Notes under the pieces: model-generated
What the model was told of the DNA's origin: nothing
Database searches by the model: none
Seen by the model: only the letters and a program-made list of their open reading frames with translations
From: Saprospiraceae bacterium
Lineage (GTDB): Bacteria > Bacteroidota > Bacteroidia > Chitinophagales > Saprospiraceae
Direction: 5' to 3'
DNA: 23,981 nt
Assembly: GCA_013042795.1 (NCBI GenBank)
Contig: JABDPK010000204.1
Span: forward strand, 1 to 23,981
Shown here: piece after piece, positions 1 through 7,387 of the stretch
Layout of the letters: each line of letters opens with the position of its first letter
Numbering within the stretch: the first letter of the stretch is position 1
Program-made: the position numbers and the translations under genes

Positions 1-803
1 ATAAAGGTGGAGCATTTGCTGGCAAAACTATGGCAGCGGCAGCTGGCACATTGGATACAGGAAAAGACGTACTTTCCAAAACAGGGGATACCGTAGGAGA
101 TCTTGCCTATGCAGGTAAGAAAGCAGGTGGAAGCCTGATGAAATATCTTATCCCTGCCATTATAGTTCTGGCATTATTGTCATGGTTTGGAATCAAAACC
201 TGTTCACCAATAGACAATGCAGCAGAAAAAGTAGGAGCGGTATCAGGAGATATCATAAATAAAACAGGTGAATTAGCAGGAGATGCTGCTGATATGACCG
301 GCGATGCCGTAAATGCAGTTGGAAGTGTAGCTTCGGCAGCATTCAAGTCTTTGTTTTCAGTCGTGGATGAAACAGCCAAAAAAGCTCTTGATAATATTCA
401 ATTTGTGGCTGGCAGTGCCGGGGATCAAATCATGAAATATATAAATGGTGGTTTTGAAGGTGATGCCAATTTCAAATTCAACAATCTGACTTTTGATACA
501 GGTAAAGCTGCGATGACGGCAGCATCTGCAGGAGAAGTAGATAATATTGCCGCAATTATGAAAGCTTATCCGAATGTGAAAATTTCTATTGACGGATATA
601 CTGACAATACAGGGGATGCCGAAGCAAATGTTCAACTTTCAAAAGCAAGAGCTGAAGCAGTAAAGGCGAGGTTGATTGGAGCAGGAGTTGCTGGTGACAG
701 ACTAAAAACATTTGGACACGGATCTGACAATCCCGTTGCTGACAATAACACTGAAGAAGGAAGAAATGAAAACCGGAGGATAGAGATCAATATTGTTCAG
801 TAA
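1..803 (+). CDS. OmpA-family C-terminal domain protein, membrane anchored (5' partial)
   Basis: The frame is open from the window edge through the first ATG at position 30, so the true start probably lies upstream and this is a 3' portion. Counting from that ATG, residues 40-56 form one membrane segment and residues 148-257 form an OmpA/MotB-like peptidoglycan-binding domain with the motifs GYTDNTGD (189-196), LSKARAEAVKARL (203-215) and NENRRIEI (246-253). Between them, residues 60-110 hold a Gly/Ala/Asp-rich amphipathic stretch with recurrent TGD, SGD and AGD triplets, which also occur before the membrane segment. The family tethers the outer membrane or envelope proteins to peptidoglycan. 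The gene is followed by a hairpin terminator, so it ends a transcription unit. The domain call is firm; the precise role of the N-terminal part is unknown. Confidence 0.85.
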   Translation, partial: KGGAFAGKTMAAAAGTLDTGKDVLSKTGDTVGDLAYAGKKAGGSLMKYLIPAIIVLALLSWFGIKTCSPIDNAAEKVGAVSGDIINKTGELAGDAADMTGDAVNAVGSVASAAFKSLFSVVDETAKKALDNIQFVAGSAGDQIMKYINGGFEGDANFKFNNLTFDTGKAAMTAASAGEVDNIAAIMKAYPNVKISIDGYTDNTGDAEANVQLSKARAEAVKARLIGAGVAGDRLKTFGHGSDNPVADNNTEEGRNENRRIEINIVQ

Positions 804-825
804 TAACTGGAATAATAAATGAATT

Positions 826-859
826 AAGCCGGCAAGTCATTGATTTGCTGGTTTTTTTT
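826..859 (+). terminator. Rho-independent terminator after the OmpA-domain gene
   Basis: CCGGCAA (829-835) pairs with TTGCTGG (845-851) with one G-T wobble, extended by A-T and G-T pairs into the eight-T run at 852-859. It lies 23 bases after the stop codon. Confidence 0.75.
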
Positions 860-906
860 GTTTTATACTTGATTTATAAACACCTATTTCAGAAATTCCA
901 ATTGGT

Positions 907-2169
907 TTGTTGAAAAATTTAAAAATCATATCTGTCATATCCTGGTTCATTATTCTCCAGATAATGATCATTCACCCATTGAAAGGACAAGTTCTTGGGA
1001 CAGAACTACTTAACGGAAGAGACAAAGTCATTGTTGACTTCAATTATGCCTACGGTTTTATCCTGATTAAGGTCAAACTCAAAAATATCCTTCCCCTGAA
1101 TTTTATTTTTGATACAGGAGCTGAGCATGTTATCCTCTTCAAAAAAGATATTGCGGATATCCTAAGATTTAATTACGAAAAAAGGATAAACCTTATAGGT
1201 TCTGACCTGGAACGTGAAGTCTTTGCCCTGATTTCAAGGAATAATGGTATTTCCATTAATAATTGTAAACCAGTAAAACGAGATCTGATTATCCTTGAGG
1301 ACGATTTTCTAAACCTTGAATCCATGGTGGGTGAACCAATTGATGGTATCCTCGGCAGCCGGTTTTTCAGAGGATTGGTTATTGAAATTGATTACAAGAA
1401 AAAACAATTGATACTTCACAACAAGGATAAATTCAGACTAAGGCAGCCGAAGAACTATGAAAAAATAAATGTCCTTGTAGAAAATCACAAGCCATACTTT
1501 CAAGGCGCGATTACTTCTTCAGAAGGAGACTCATTTTCTGCAAAATTGCTGTTGGACTCAGGTTCAGCATTGCCTTTCCTTTTATTCCTGAACACACATA
1601 GTTCATTGCAACTTCCAGAAAATGTCATCCGTGGAAACCTCGGAAGGGGACTTGGTGGTGACCTGGAAGGCTATCTTGGTAAAGTAAAACAATTGAAATT
1701 ATCAGATAATCTTTACTTCAATAATATCGTGACAAGTTTTCAAAAGACTGATTCCATTGCAACCAACACTATTAAAATCAACAGAAATGGACTTATCGGG
1801 AATCCTATTCTTTCCAGATTTCATGTCATCCTTGATCTCATCGATGAAGTCGTGTTCCTGAAACCAGATAAAAACTATAATAAAGCATTCAAATATGATC
1901 GTAGTGGTTTGGTGCTTTACGCCTTTGGGCCTTCCCTCAATCAATATTATATAAAAGATATTATTGAGAATTCACCTGCTGATGAAGCAGGATTTCAGAA
2001 AGGTGACTTGATTAAAAAGGTGGGTATATTCCCGGCTTCATTCTTCAGTTTAGCCACAATTTCAACCAAACTTCAGAAGAAGGAAGGAAAAAAGGTACGT
2101 TTCACTATACTTAGAGACGGAAAAAAGCTAAGGAAAACAGTCGTTTTAAGAGATTTGATCAAAGAATAA
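907..2169 (+). CDS. Secreted two-lobed aspartyl protease (retropepsin-like) with C-terminal PDZ domain
   Basis: The 420-residue product has two retropepsin-like active-site motifs in one chain: FIFDTGAEHVILF (DTG at 69-71) and LLLDSGSALPFLL (DSG at 217-219). Each is followed by a hydrophobic-Gly element, GILG at 147-150 and GLIG at 295-298, as in pepsin-type folds where one Asp per lobe makes the catalytic pair. A PDZ domain covers about 333-416, with ENSPADEAGFQKGDLI near 354-369. A signal peptide (KNLKII followed by a hydrophobic run, ending near HPLKGQ at residue 28) requires the TTG start at 907 or 910; the first ATG, at 964, would remove most of it. It is probably periplasmic or cell-surface. 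Bacteroidota carry many Asp_protease_2 plus PDZ proteins, mostly of unknown substrate. It stands alone between a terminator and the rplU promoter. Confidence 0.8.
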   Translation: MLKNLKIISVISWFIILQIMIIHPLKGQVLGTELLNGRDKVIVDFNYAYGFILIKVKLKNILPLNFIFDTGAEHVILFKKDIADILRFNYEKRINLIGSDLEREVFALISRNNGISINNCKPVKRDLIILEDDFLNLESMVGEPIDGILGSRFFRGLVIEIDYKKKQLILHNKDKFRLRQPKNYEKINVLVENHKPYFQGAITSSEGDSFSAKLLLDSGSALPFLLFLNTHSSLQLPENVIRGNLGRGLGGDLEGYLGKVKQLKLSDNLYFNNIVTSFQKTDSIATNTIKINRNGLIGNPILSRFHVILDLIDEVVFLKPDKNYNKAFKYDRSGLVLYAFGPSLNQYYIKDIIENSPADEAGFQKGDLIKKVGIFPASFFSLATISTKLQKKEGKKVRFTILRDGKKLRKTVVLRDLIKE

Positions 2170-2186
2170 TTATTCAAAAAATAGTG

Positions 2187-2217
2187 TTTGATTTACTCTA
2201 TAATAATTATATCTTTG
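2187..2217 (+). promoter_or_regulatory. Bacteroidota-type promoter of rplU-rpmA
   Basis: A TTTG box at 2187-2190 and a TATCTTTG box at 2210-2217 match the -33 TTTG / -7 TAnnTTTG consensus of the Bacteroidota primary sigma factor, with a 19-base spacer. The expected start is near 2222-2225, giving a leader of under 30 bases before the rplU ATG. Confidence 0.75.
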
Positions 2218-2250
2218 CAGTCCGAATTTTTAAACCTAATTAATTAACAG

Positions 2251-2562
2251 ATGTTTGCGATTGTAGAAATAGCCGGACAACAATTCAAAGTTGAATCAAA
2301 CCAGGAAATCTTTGTACACAGACTTGATGCAAAGGAAGGAGATTCAGTAAACTTTGATCAGGTATTAATGACTTCTGATGGAGACAAGGTCTCTGTTGGG
2401 ACGCCCACTGTAGAAGGCGCGCAGGTTCAAGCCACAGTACTTGAACATTTGAAAGGTGATAAAGTGATTGTTTTCAAAAAGAAAAGAAGAAAAGGATACC
2501 GTGTGAAAAATGGTCATAGACAATCGTTTTCAAAGATTAAGGTCGAATCAATCAAAGCATAA
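2251..2562 (+). CDS. rplU: 50S ribosomal protein L21
   Basis: The 103-residue protein has the normal bacterial L21 length and pattern: it starts MFAIVEIAGQQFKV, has the central VGTPTVEGAQVQATVLEH stretch, and ends with the basic FKKKRRKGYRVKNGHRQ segment that contacts 23S rRNA. It is a structural protein of the large ribosomal subunit. It starts 34 bases after a strong promoter and lies 25 bases before rpmA, the usual rplU-rpmA pair. No Shine-Dalgarno sequence is visible, as is normal in this phylum. As I recall, L21 in some Bacteroidota carries a C-terminal helix-hairpin-helix extension; this copy has none, and a similar domain sits on L27 instead. Confidence 0.97.
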   Translation: MFAIVEIAGQQFKVESNQEIFVHRLDAKEGDSVNFDQVLMTSDGDKVSVGTPTVEGAQVQATVLEHLKGDKVIVFKKKRRKGYRVKNGHRQSFSKIKVESIKA

Positions 2563-2587
2563 TTCTCACTCAGAAATCTTTTAAGAA

Positions 2588-3385
2588 ATGGCACATAAAA
2601 AAGGAGTTGGTAGTACGGATAATGGACGTGACAGTAACAGTAAGCGTCTAGGTGTAAAATTATTTGGAGGTCAATATGCCAAAGCTGGTAATATACTTAT
2701 CAGACAAAGAGGCACTAAATTTCACCCTGGTGACAACGTTTACATGGGCAAAGACTTTACATTGCATGCACGTGTTAACGGGTTTGTAGATTTCAAGAAA
2801 AAGAGACTTGGAAGAACTTATGTCAATATTTTGCCAATTCTTGAGGAAGTAGCAGAAACTGTAGCATCCGCTAAAGTTGATAAAGCTGCCACTGTAGTTG
2901 TGGAAACACCTCAGGTAGAAACTGCAACAGTCGAAACACCTCAGGCAGTAGCACCTGAAACTGGCCAATCTGATGCTGACAGCCCAAAAGCGGAAGCTAC
3001 TGAAGCACCGCAGGTTGAGGAATCAAAAGAAGATGCTACTGAAGCACCGCAGGTTGAAGAATCAAAAGAAGATGCTACTGAGGCAAAAGCTGAGGTTTCC
3101 ACTCCAAAGGCAAGTGGTAAAGCTGATGATCTTAAGAAAATCGAAGGTATCGGACCAAAAACATCCGAGCTGTTTATTGCAGACGGGATAGTCACTTTTT
3201 CAGATTTGGCTTCTGCAAGCCAGGAAAGGTTGAAGTCTATTCTTGATGCAGCCGGAAAAAGATATTCCATCATTAATCCTACAACATTCCCTATGCAGGC
3301 TGCACTTGCTGCTGATGGCAAATGGGATGAATTGAAAAGCCTTCAGGACCGAATTCACGGAGGCGTTCTTGAAGAGGAAGAATAG
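2588..3385 (+). CDS. rpmA: 50S ribosomal protein L27 with acidic linker and helix-hairpin-helix C-terminal domain
   Basis: Residues 1-85 are a standard L27: [41 protein letters not shown] and GRTYVNI. The N-terminus begins directly with the mature-type MAHKKG tail that reaches the peptidyl transferase centre, with no cleavable Firmicutes-type extension. A typical L27 stops here, but this protein runs to 265 residues. Residues 86-177 are a low-complexity Glu/Ala/Val/Thr/Pro linker containing two near-identical 13-residue repeats. Residues 178-258 form a helix-hairpin-helix-type domain with [25 protein letters not shown] and [12 protein letters not shown]. The frame is continuous and followed by a terminator, so the tail is not an annotation artefact. 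The tail may bind rRNA or DNA; that is inference. A simple sequencing fusion is unlikely because no other gene start lies inside. Confidence 0.93.
   Translation: MAHKKGVGSTDNGRDSNSKRLGVKLFGGQYAKAGNILIRQRGTKFHPGDNVYMGKDFTLHARVNGFVDFKKKRLGRTYVNILPILEEVAETVASAKVDKAATVVVETPQVETATVETPQAVAPETGQSDADSPKAEATEAPQVEESKEDATEAPQVEESKEDATEAKAEVSTPKASGKADDLKKIEGIGPKTSELFIADGIVTFSDLASASQERLKSILDAAGKRYSIINPTTFPMQAALAADGKWDELKSLQDRIHGGVLEEEE
2996..3073 (+). repeat. Two 39-bp direct repeats within the L27 linker
   Basis: Copies at 2996-3034 and 3035-3073 differ at one silent position (GAG/GAA) and are followed by a partial third copy (GCTACTGA from 3074). Each encodes [13 protein letters not shown]. In-frame repeats of this type gain or lose copies by replication slippage. 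Confidence 0.95.
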
Positions 3386-3404
3386 AAGTACTAAATACAG
3401 AAAT

Positions 3405-3445
3405 AACAAAAAGGCGTTTTTGATCATCGAAAACGCCTTTTTTAT
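3405..3445. terminator. Bidirectional terminator between rpmA and the TPR-SH3 gene
   Basis: An 11-bp perfect stem, AAAGGCGTTTT (3410-3420) with AAAACGCCTTT (3430-3440), has a T run on its plus side and an A run before it that gives a T run on the minus strand. It sits between convergent genes and can serve both. Confidence 0.9.
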
Positions 3446-4213
3446 TTAAATGAATTCAAGGCTAAAGGATGAAACCCATCCTTTCTCTTTGTTGAGTAGT
3501 TCAACTTTATACCACTCCCCTACCTTGTCAACGACCTCAACTTTTTCTCCTATGGGTAATGATTTTAATTGATCGGATCTTTCATCTGGACCACTATAAA
3601 GAAAGCTCTGCTGCAATACGATACCGTCATTTGCAGAATCCATGTTATTGGCACGCCAGTGCCCTGCCGTGAGTGCCAGGAGAAATAATAATAAAAACAA
3701 GGAGCCTGTCACGAATCCTATAATCCTGTCTCTTCTTCCATGACCAAAACGCCACATGTAAATACTGATTAGAGAAGCTATACAAAGTAATACCTGAAGT
3801 ATCATCCAACCCCATGGAGACAATATGGTACTGACTGAATTCCAGATTCGGAGTAAAACAAAATCCGGCACTTCAATGATATCACTTTCAACTTTATTCC
3901 GGGCTAGATCAAGGTTGGCAGCAATCAGCTTGTCTCCGGGTTTTAATTGTTTGGCTCTTTCAAAATGTAAAACAGCCAATCCAATCTCATTGGTTTGGAA
4001 ATATGCATTCCCAAGGTTGTATTCTAACTCCGCAGTACGCCAGCCTTCTTTTAATAATTCTTCATAAATATCAATAGCAGACAGGTAATCATTGTCCTTG
4101 TAACTTTGATTAGCTTTTTCAAATCGTTGCATTGCATCCTGACCGGCTCCGAAGACCGGTATTGTCCAAAGAATAGAGATTATAATAAAATATCCAGATA
4201 GCATCTTTAGCAT
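3446..4213 (-). CDS. TPR and SH3-domain membrane protein, BatE-like
   Basis: The 255-residue product has an N-terminal signal or anchor (about 5-23), TPR repeats over about 27-102 (AIDIYEELLKEG, ELEYNLGNAYFQT, GLAVLHFERAKQL), two membrane segments at about 137-155 and 166-184, and a C-terminal bacterial SH3-like domain at about 195-250 (LKSLPIGEKVEVVDK, EWYKVELL, GWV). This order matches BatE of the Bacteroides aerotolerance operon, though no BatA-D genes are seen here, so the symbol is withheld. It likely acts at the inner membrane with a periplasmic SH3 part. It lies 84 bases downstream of the OstA-like gene on the same strand and may be its last operon member. An in-frame ATG at codon 4 is an alternative start. 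Confidence 0.75.
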   Translation of the reverse strand: MLKMLSGYFIIISILWTIPVFGAGQDAMQRFEKANQSYKDNDYLSAIDIYEELLKEGWRTAELEYNLGNAYFQTNEIGLAVLHFERAKQLKPGDKLIAANLDLARNKVESDIIEVPDFVLLRIWNSVSTILSPWGWMILQVLLCIASLISIYMWRFGHGRRDRIIGFVTGSLFLLLFLLALTAGHWRANNMDSANDGIVLQQSFLYSGPDERSDQLKSLPIGEKVEVVDKVGEWYKVELLNKEKGWVSSFSLEFI

Positions 4214-4297
4214 AAGAAATCCTAGCTTACCAGTTGATCAATTCATTTACAACAAATATATGAGTCAGATATAGAATACCTGAAATCAAAAATTAAT

Positions 4298-6301
4298 TTA
4301 CTTGTCTTTTTTTTTCTTTTCAATAGAGCTCGATTTTGCTTTATCCAATACCTTTTTATTTTTTTGACCATCAGGTATTTTGTCATTAAGTGCTTTATCA
4401 AGAATCTCTGATACAGGTTCATCAAACGGGTCTTTGTCTTTAGTAATTTCATTCTCCAGGACACTCCTTTCAGCCGTTATTTGTCTTATTGAAATGGGGT
4501 CTTCAGGTCTTGAAGAATTATCCCAAATAAATCCTGAAAGAAAAAGGTCATTATTTCCTGCTTTCTTCATTGGAATCAACTTGGATTCCGGTTGTCCCAA
4601 AAAACCTACCCTGTCCAGGGAATCTCCTGAGAAATAAAATATCATTTTACTGCATACCGTTTTATCAGGGCCTACAAAAGCATCTTCGTCATCTTTGATC
4701 ATATAAATAGATTCAGCATTACCAATAGCATCCATGCGTTTTAATTTATTGCTGTCAAGCTTCGAGTATATATTTTTTGCTTTTATCTGATCATAGTATT
4801 TGTCACTCACCTTGCTGCAGATAAATGCATTGTTCAATGCATTGATGGAAGTTATCGATTTATCTGAAATCTTTAGCCGAATAGTGTCTCCTTTAAACTG
4901 GGTGGTATCCGACCAGCATACGGGGTTATGATATAAAACAAAAATTGAATCGATATCTGAATAGTAGATAGAATCACATTTCGCCTGGAAGTCAGATTTA
5001 TAGATCATTACGCTTCCCATTCCCTGCATGTATCGTATAGTATCTCCTATTGATCCACTCTTTAGAATATCTGCACTTAAATACAGCGTATCATCATCAA
5101 TCTGTTGACTTATGACAGGACGCAGATCTGTCGAAACGGCTTTGTAAAAAGAAGTACTATCCCGGAATAATATTTTACCTGATTTCAGAACCCGGTTCTC
5201 GATGGTGTCTGTATATATTACATTTCCAAATGCTGTTCCTAAATCATCCTTGCTGTAATATAATATCGTGTCTCCTTCAAGATACCCGTCCTCATTTGTT
5301 ATTTTACTTCTGCCTTTAAGATTTATATCCCTGGTTTCCTTATTAAATATAATTTCAGGACCCGTTAATATCTGGTACTCATCTGCATAATACCCGTTTC
5401 CATTAATTGTAATTCCTCCTGATCTGTCATCAATGATTATTTGATCTCCCTGTGCAATACTTGATGAGTCCCTTAGAACAGCATCGGTTGTTAATGTCAA
5501 TAAACTATCTTTCCCTGAGTAATATATTAAGCCTCCCTCTGCTATTCCGTCTTCGCTCCTGATGATTGCATTGCCGGAAAAATGAGCACTTTCACTTTCA
5601 ATATCATAATATCCATCTTCACAATATATTTTCCTTCCATTCTGAATTATAAATGTCGGACCAATAAAATAGGCTCTGTCTTCTTCTATATTATATAAAA
5701 GGGAATCCGTATTGAGTTTGAAATTCTTGTCAATGATCACGACCTCGTCATAAAACCTGGCTAATTTGGTGTCCATATTATAGAAACCTCTCAGGCTGCT
5801 TAAGGTCATCGTTTCCTTTTTGAGGATAGCTGTATCCTGGAAACTCGCAACCTTCAGGTCCAGATCATAAAGAAGTGAATCCGTAAAAAGTTGTTTATCC
5901 GCATTTTCAAGCACAACATCATAAAATAACCGGGCGATTCTTTTATCACCATCGTAAATGAGTGAATCTGAAAAAACATTGGTTGAATCTTTCTGGATTA
6001 TCACGATATCACCTGATGCAGTAAGATGGTTATCAATAATTACCGCCGAATCACAGAACATAAAAGTACTATCCTGAACGAGTCGTACATTCCCTCTGAA
6101 ATATTGACGGTCAATATCATCAATATGCTCAACAATGAAATTATCCGAATTCTTGACTATGAGTTGTTCGCCCAGTGTATCTTTCTCCTGGTCCTGACCG
6201 ACAAGAGATGATATCGAACCAAGAACAAGGAACAAAACTGTTATATATAGTTGAAATACTTTAAGATTGGGATCATTTGCTACCATCTGTATATCGCTCA
6301 T
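4298..6301 (-). CDS. OstA-like (LptA/LptD N-terminal-type) beta-jellyroll protein
   Basis: The 667-residue product has a signal peptide (residues about 16-36, ending near SLVGQ) followed by many short beta repeats of the OstA/LptA type, with recurrent DSLLYD-like units such as FSDSLIYDG, FTDSLLYDL and NTDSLLYN. Proteins of this fold bind lipid A and form the periplasmic bridge for lipopolysaccharide export; long versions like this are typical of Bacteroidota. The last 40 or so residues are a Lys-rich, low-complexity tail. The longest start (6301) overlaps the upstream CAP gene by 29 bases; a second ATG at 6286 would still overlap by 14. Either way translation is probably coupled. No LptD barrel is present, so it is a LptA-like carrier or scaffold, not the translocon itself. 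Confidence 0.82.
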   Translation of the reverse strand: MSDIQMVANDPNLKVFQLYITVLFLVLGSISSLVGQDQEKDTLGEQLIVKNSDNFIVEHIDDIDRQYFRGNVRLVQDSTFMFCDSAVIIDNHLTASGDIVIIQKDSTNVFSDSLIYDGDKRIARLFYDVVLENADKQLFTDSLLYDLDLKVASFQDTAILKKETMTLSSLRGFYNMDTKLARFYDEVVIIDKNFKLNTDSLLYNIEEDRAYFIGPTFIIQNGRKIYCEDGYYDIESESAHFSGNAIIRSEDGIAEGGLIYYSGKDSLLTLTTDAVLRDSSSIAQGDQIIIDDRSGGITINGNGYYADEYQILTGPEIIFNKETRDINLKGRSKITNEDGYLEGDTILYYSKDDLGTAFGNVIYTDTIENRVLKSGKILFRDSTSFYKAVSTDLRPVISQQIDDDTLYLSADILKSGSIGDTIRYMQGMGSVMIYKSDFQAKCDSIYYSDIDSIFVLYHNPVCWSDTTQFKGDTIRLKISDKSITSINALNNAFICSKVSDKYYDQIKAKNIYSKLDSNKLKRMDAIGNAESIYMIKDDEDAFVGPDKTVCSKMIFYFSGDSLDRVGFLGQPESKLIPMKKAGNNDLFLSGFIWDNSSRPEDPISIRQITAERSVLENEITKDKDPFDEPVSEILDKALNDKIPDGQKNKKVLDKAKSSSIEKKKKDK

Positions 6302-6875
6302 TTATACGTCTGGCGTTCTTAGGCATTTGTTTCCCGAAATGTTGAACCCAGTATGAACCATATTTTGCTACTGCAACCTCTTCCATATTTGGATTCATTA
6401 GCATAATGCAATGTGTCGGGCTTGCAATCCAGTCATGCATGGCTTCATCAAATGATTTTTGTCCTTCTGCAAGATTTTCACCAGCATATTGCCATTTATA
6501 GCCAAGCAAATCAAGACGTTCACCGATATCTTTCCCTTCAGGAGAATAATGTGAGAAATAATCATTGTCATGCATCGATTTTGCATGTTTGTAAGCACTG
6601 ACATATAACATCCTGTTCCATTTTAGTTGCCTGACAGGTTTATAAAACTTTCCATCACAGCGACACCCCTTTTTCCTTAGGGAATTAATCCTGTATAATA
6701 TTTTATCAATTTCATTTTTATCGAAATAATCGATTTCCTCCAGACCATTATTTTCTGTAACTGATACATCTTCAACTTCAGGCAAATTAGATTTTACCTC
6801 ATGAGGTTCTATTACTTGTACATTAAAGCATGAAAATACCAGGAATGAAAAACAAAGAATGAGATTGTAAACCAT
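6273..6875 (-). CDS. CAP/SCP-domain (YkwD-like) lipoprotein
   Basis: The 200-residue product starts with a short hydrophobic signal ending in a lipobox (LVFSC, Cys16), so it is likely a lipoprotein. Residues about 54-182 form a CAP (SCP/PR-1) domain with KWNRMLYVSAYKHAKSM, FSHYSPEG (His109), AGENLAEG (Glu133), HDWIASPTH (148-155) and NPNMEEVAVA (161-170), the usual His/Glu cavity residues of bacterial YkwD-like members. Two extra cysteines (71 and 73) lie before the core. Bacterial CAP proteins are secreted and mostly of unknown activity. It starts 22 bases after the DUF2007 gene and its end overlaps the OstA-like gene, so it belongs to that operon. Confidence 0.85.
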   Translation of the reverse strand: MVYNLILCFSFLVFSCFNVQVIEPHEVKSNLPEVEDVSVTENNGLEEIDYFDKNEIDKILYRINSLRKKGCRCDGKFYKPVRQLKWNRMLYVSAYKHAKSMHDNDYFSHYSPEGKDIGERLDLLGYKWQYAGENLAEGQKSFDEAMHDWIASPTHCIMLMNPNMEEVAVAKYGSYWVQHFGKQMPKNARRINERYTDGSK

Positions 6876-6897
6876 AAGAACTAATTAAATACAGCTT

Positions 6898-7290
6898 TTA
6901 TAACGCAAAAAGAACAAACATGATTACAAGAAGTAAGATAATTAATATTAAAATAATCTCTTTCCAACTGGCTTTTGAGATTTCTTCTTCCCGTAATGAA
7001 ACCTGTCGCTCATATTCAATGTCATCGTGATCAACGTCTCTGAAATCAGGATCAATCTTCCTGGTTTTTAAAGAATCAGTAATATTCTGCAACAGGAGTT
7101 TGGCTTCTGCAAAGTCATCATCATGAACAAAGACCCTTGCTTCAAAAGAAGGGATTGGATATATATTTGAAATTTGCTCGTTCAATATCCTGAAATCATA
7201 CCCTTCTTCTTTGAACCTTGATCTGACAAGATTCAAGACAAGATTATCACTTGTAGAATAAATAAAAATGTATGGATTGTCAACATTCAT
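6898..7290 (-). CDS. DUF2007-type small protein with C-terminal membrane anchor
   Basis: The 130-residue product has an N-terminal ferredoxin-like alpha/beta part (IFIYSTSDNLVLNLVRSRF, then PSFEARVFVHDDDFAEAKLLL) matching the DUF2007 'putative signal transducing protein' family. An acidic linker and one membrane helix at about 109-130 form the very C-terminus, so it is probably a tail-anchored cytoplasmic protein. Its function is unknown. It is the first gene of the minus-strand envelope cluster and is divergent from the receptor gene across a 97-base gap. Confidence 0.75.
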   Translation of the reverse strand: MNVDNPYIFIYSTSDNLVLNLVRSRFKEEGYDFRILNEQISNIYPIPSFEARVFVHDDDFAEAKLLLQNITDSLKTRKIDPDFRDVDHDDIEYERQVSLREEEISKASWKEIILILIILLLVIMFVLFAL

Positions 7291-7387
7291 GTCAAAACTC
7301 TGTTAATTGAATGTGAATGAGGATTTTACATCCCTTTTTACATTGAATTTTCACCATTTTTGGGCTTTTTACAATCAAATATAAACG

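Noticed and set aside
2973..3427. Overlapping frames opposite and within the rpmA linker
   Set aside because: They are shadows of the low-complexity repeat; the L27 frame has clear domains at both ends.
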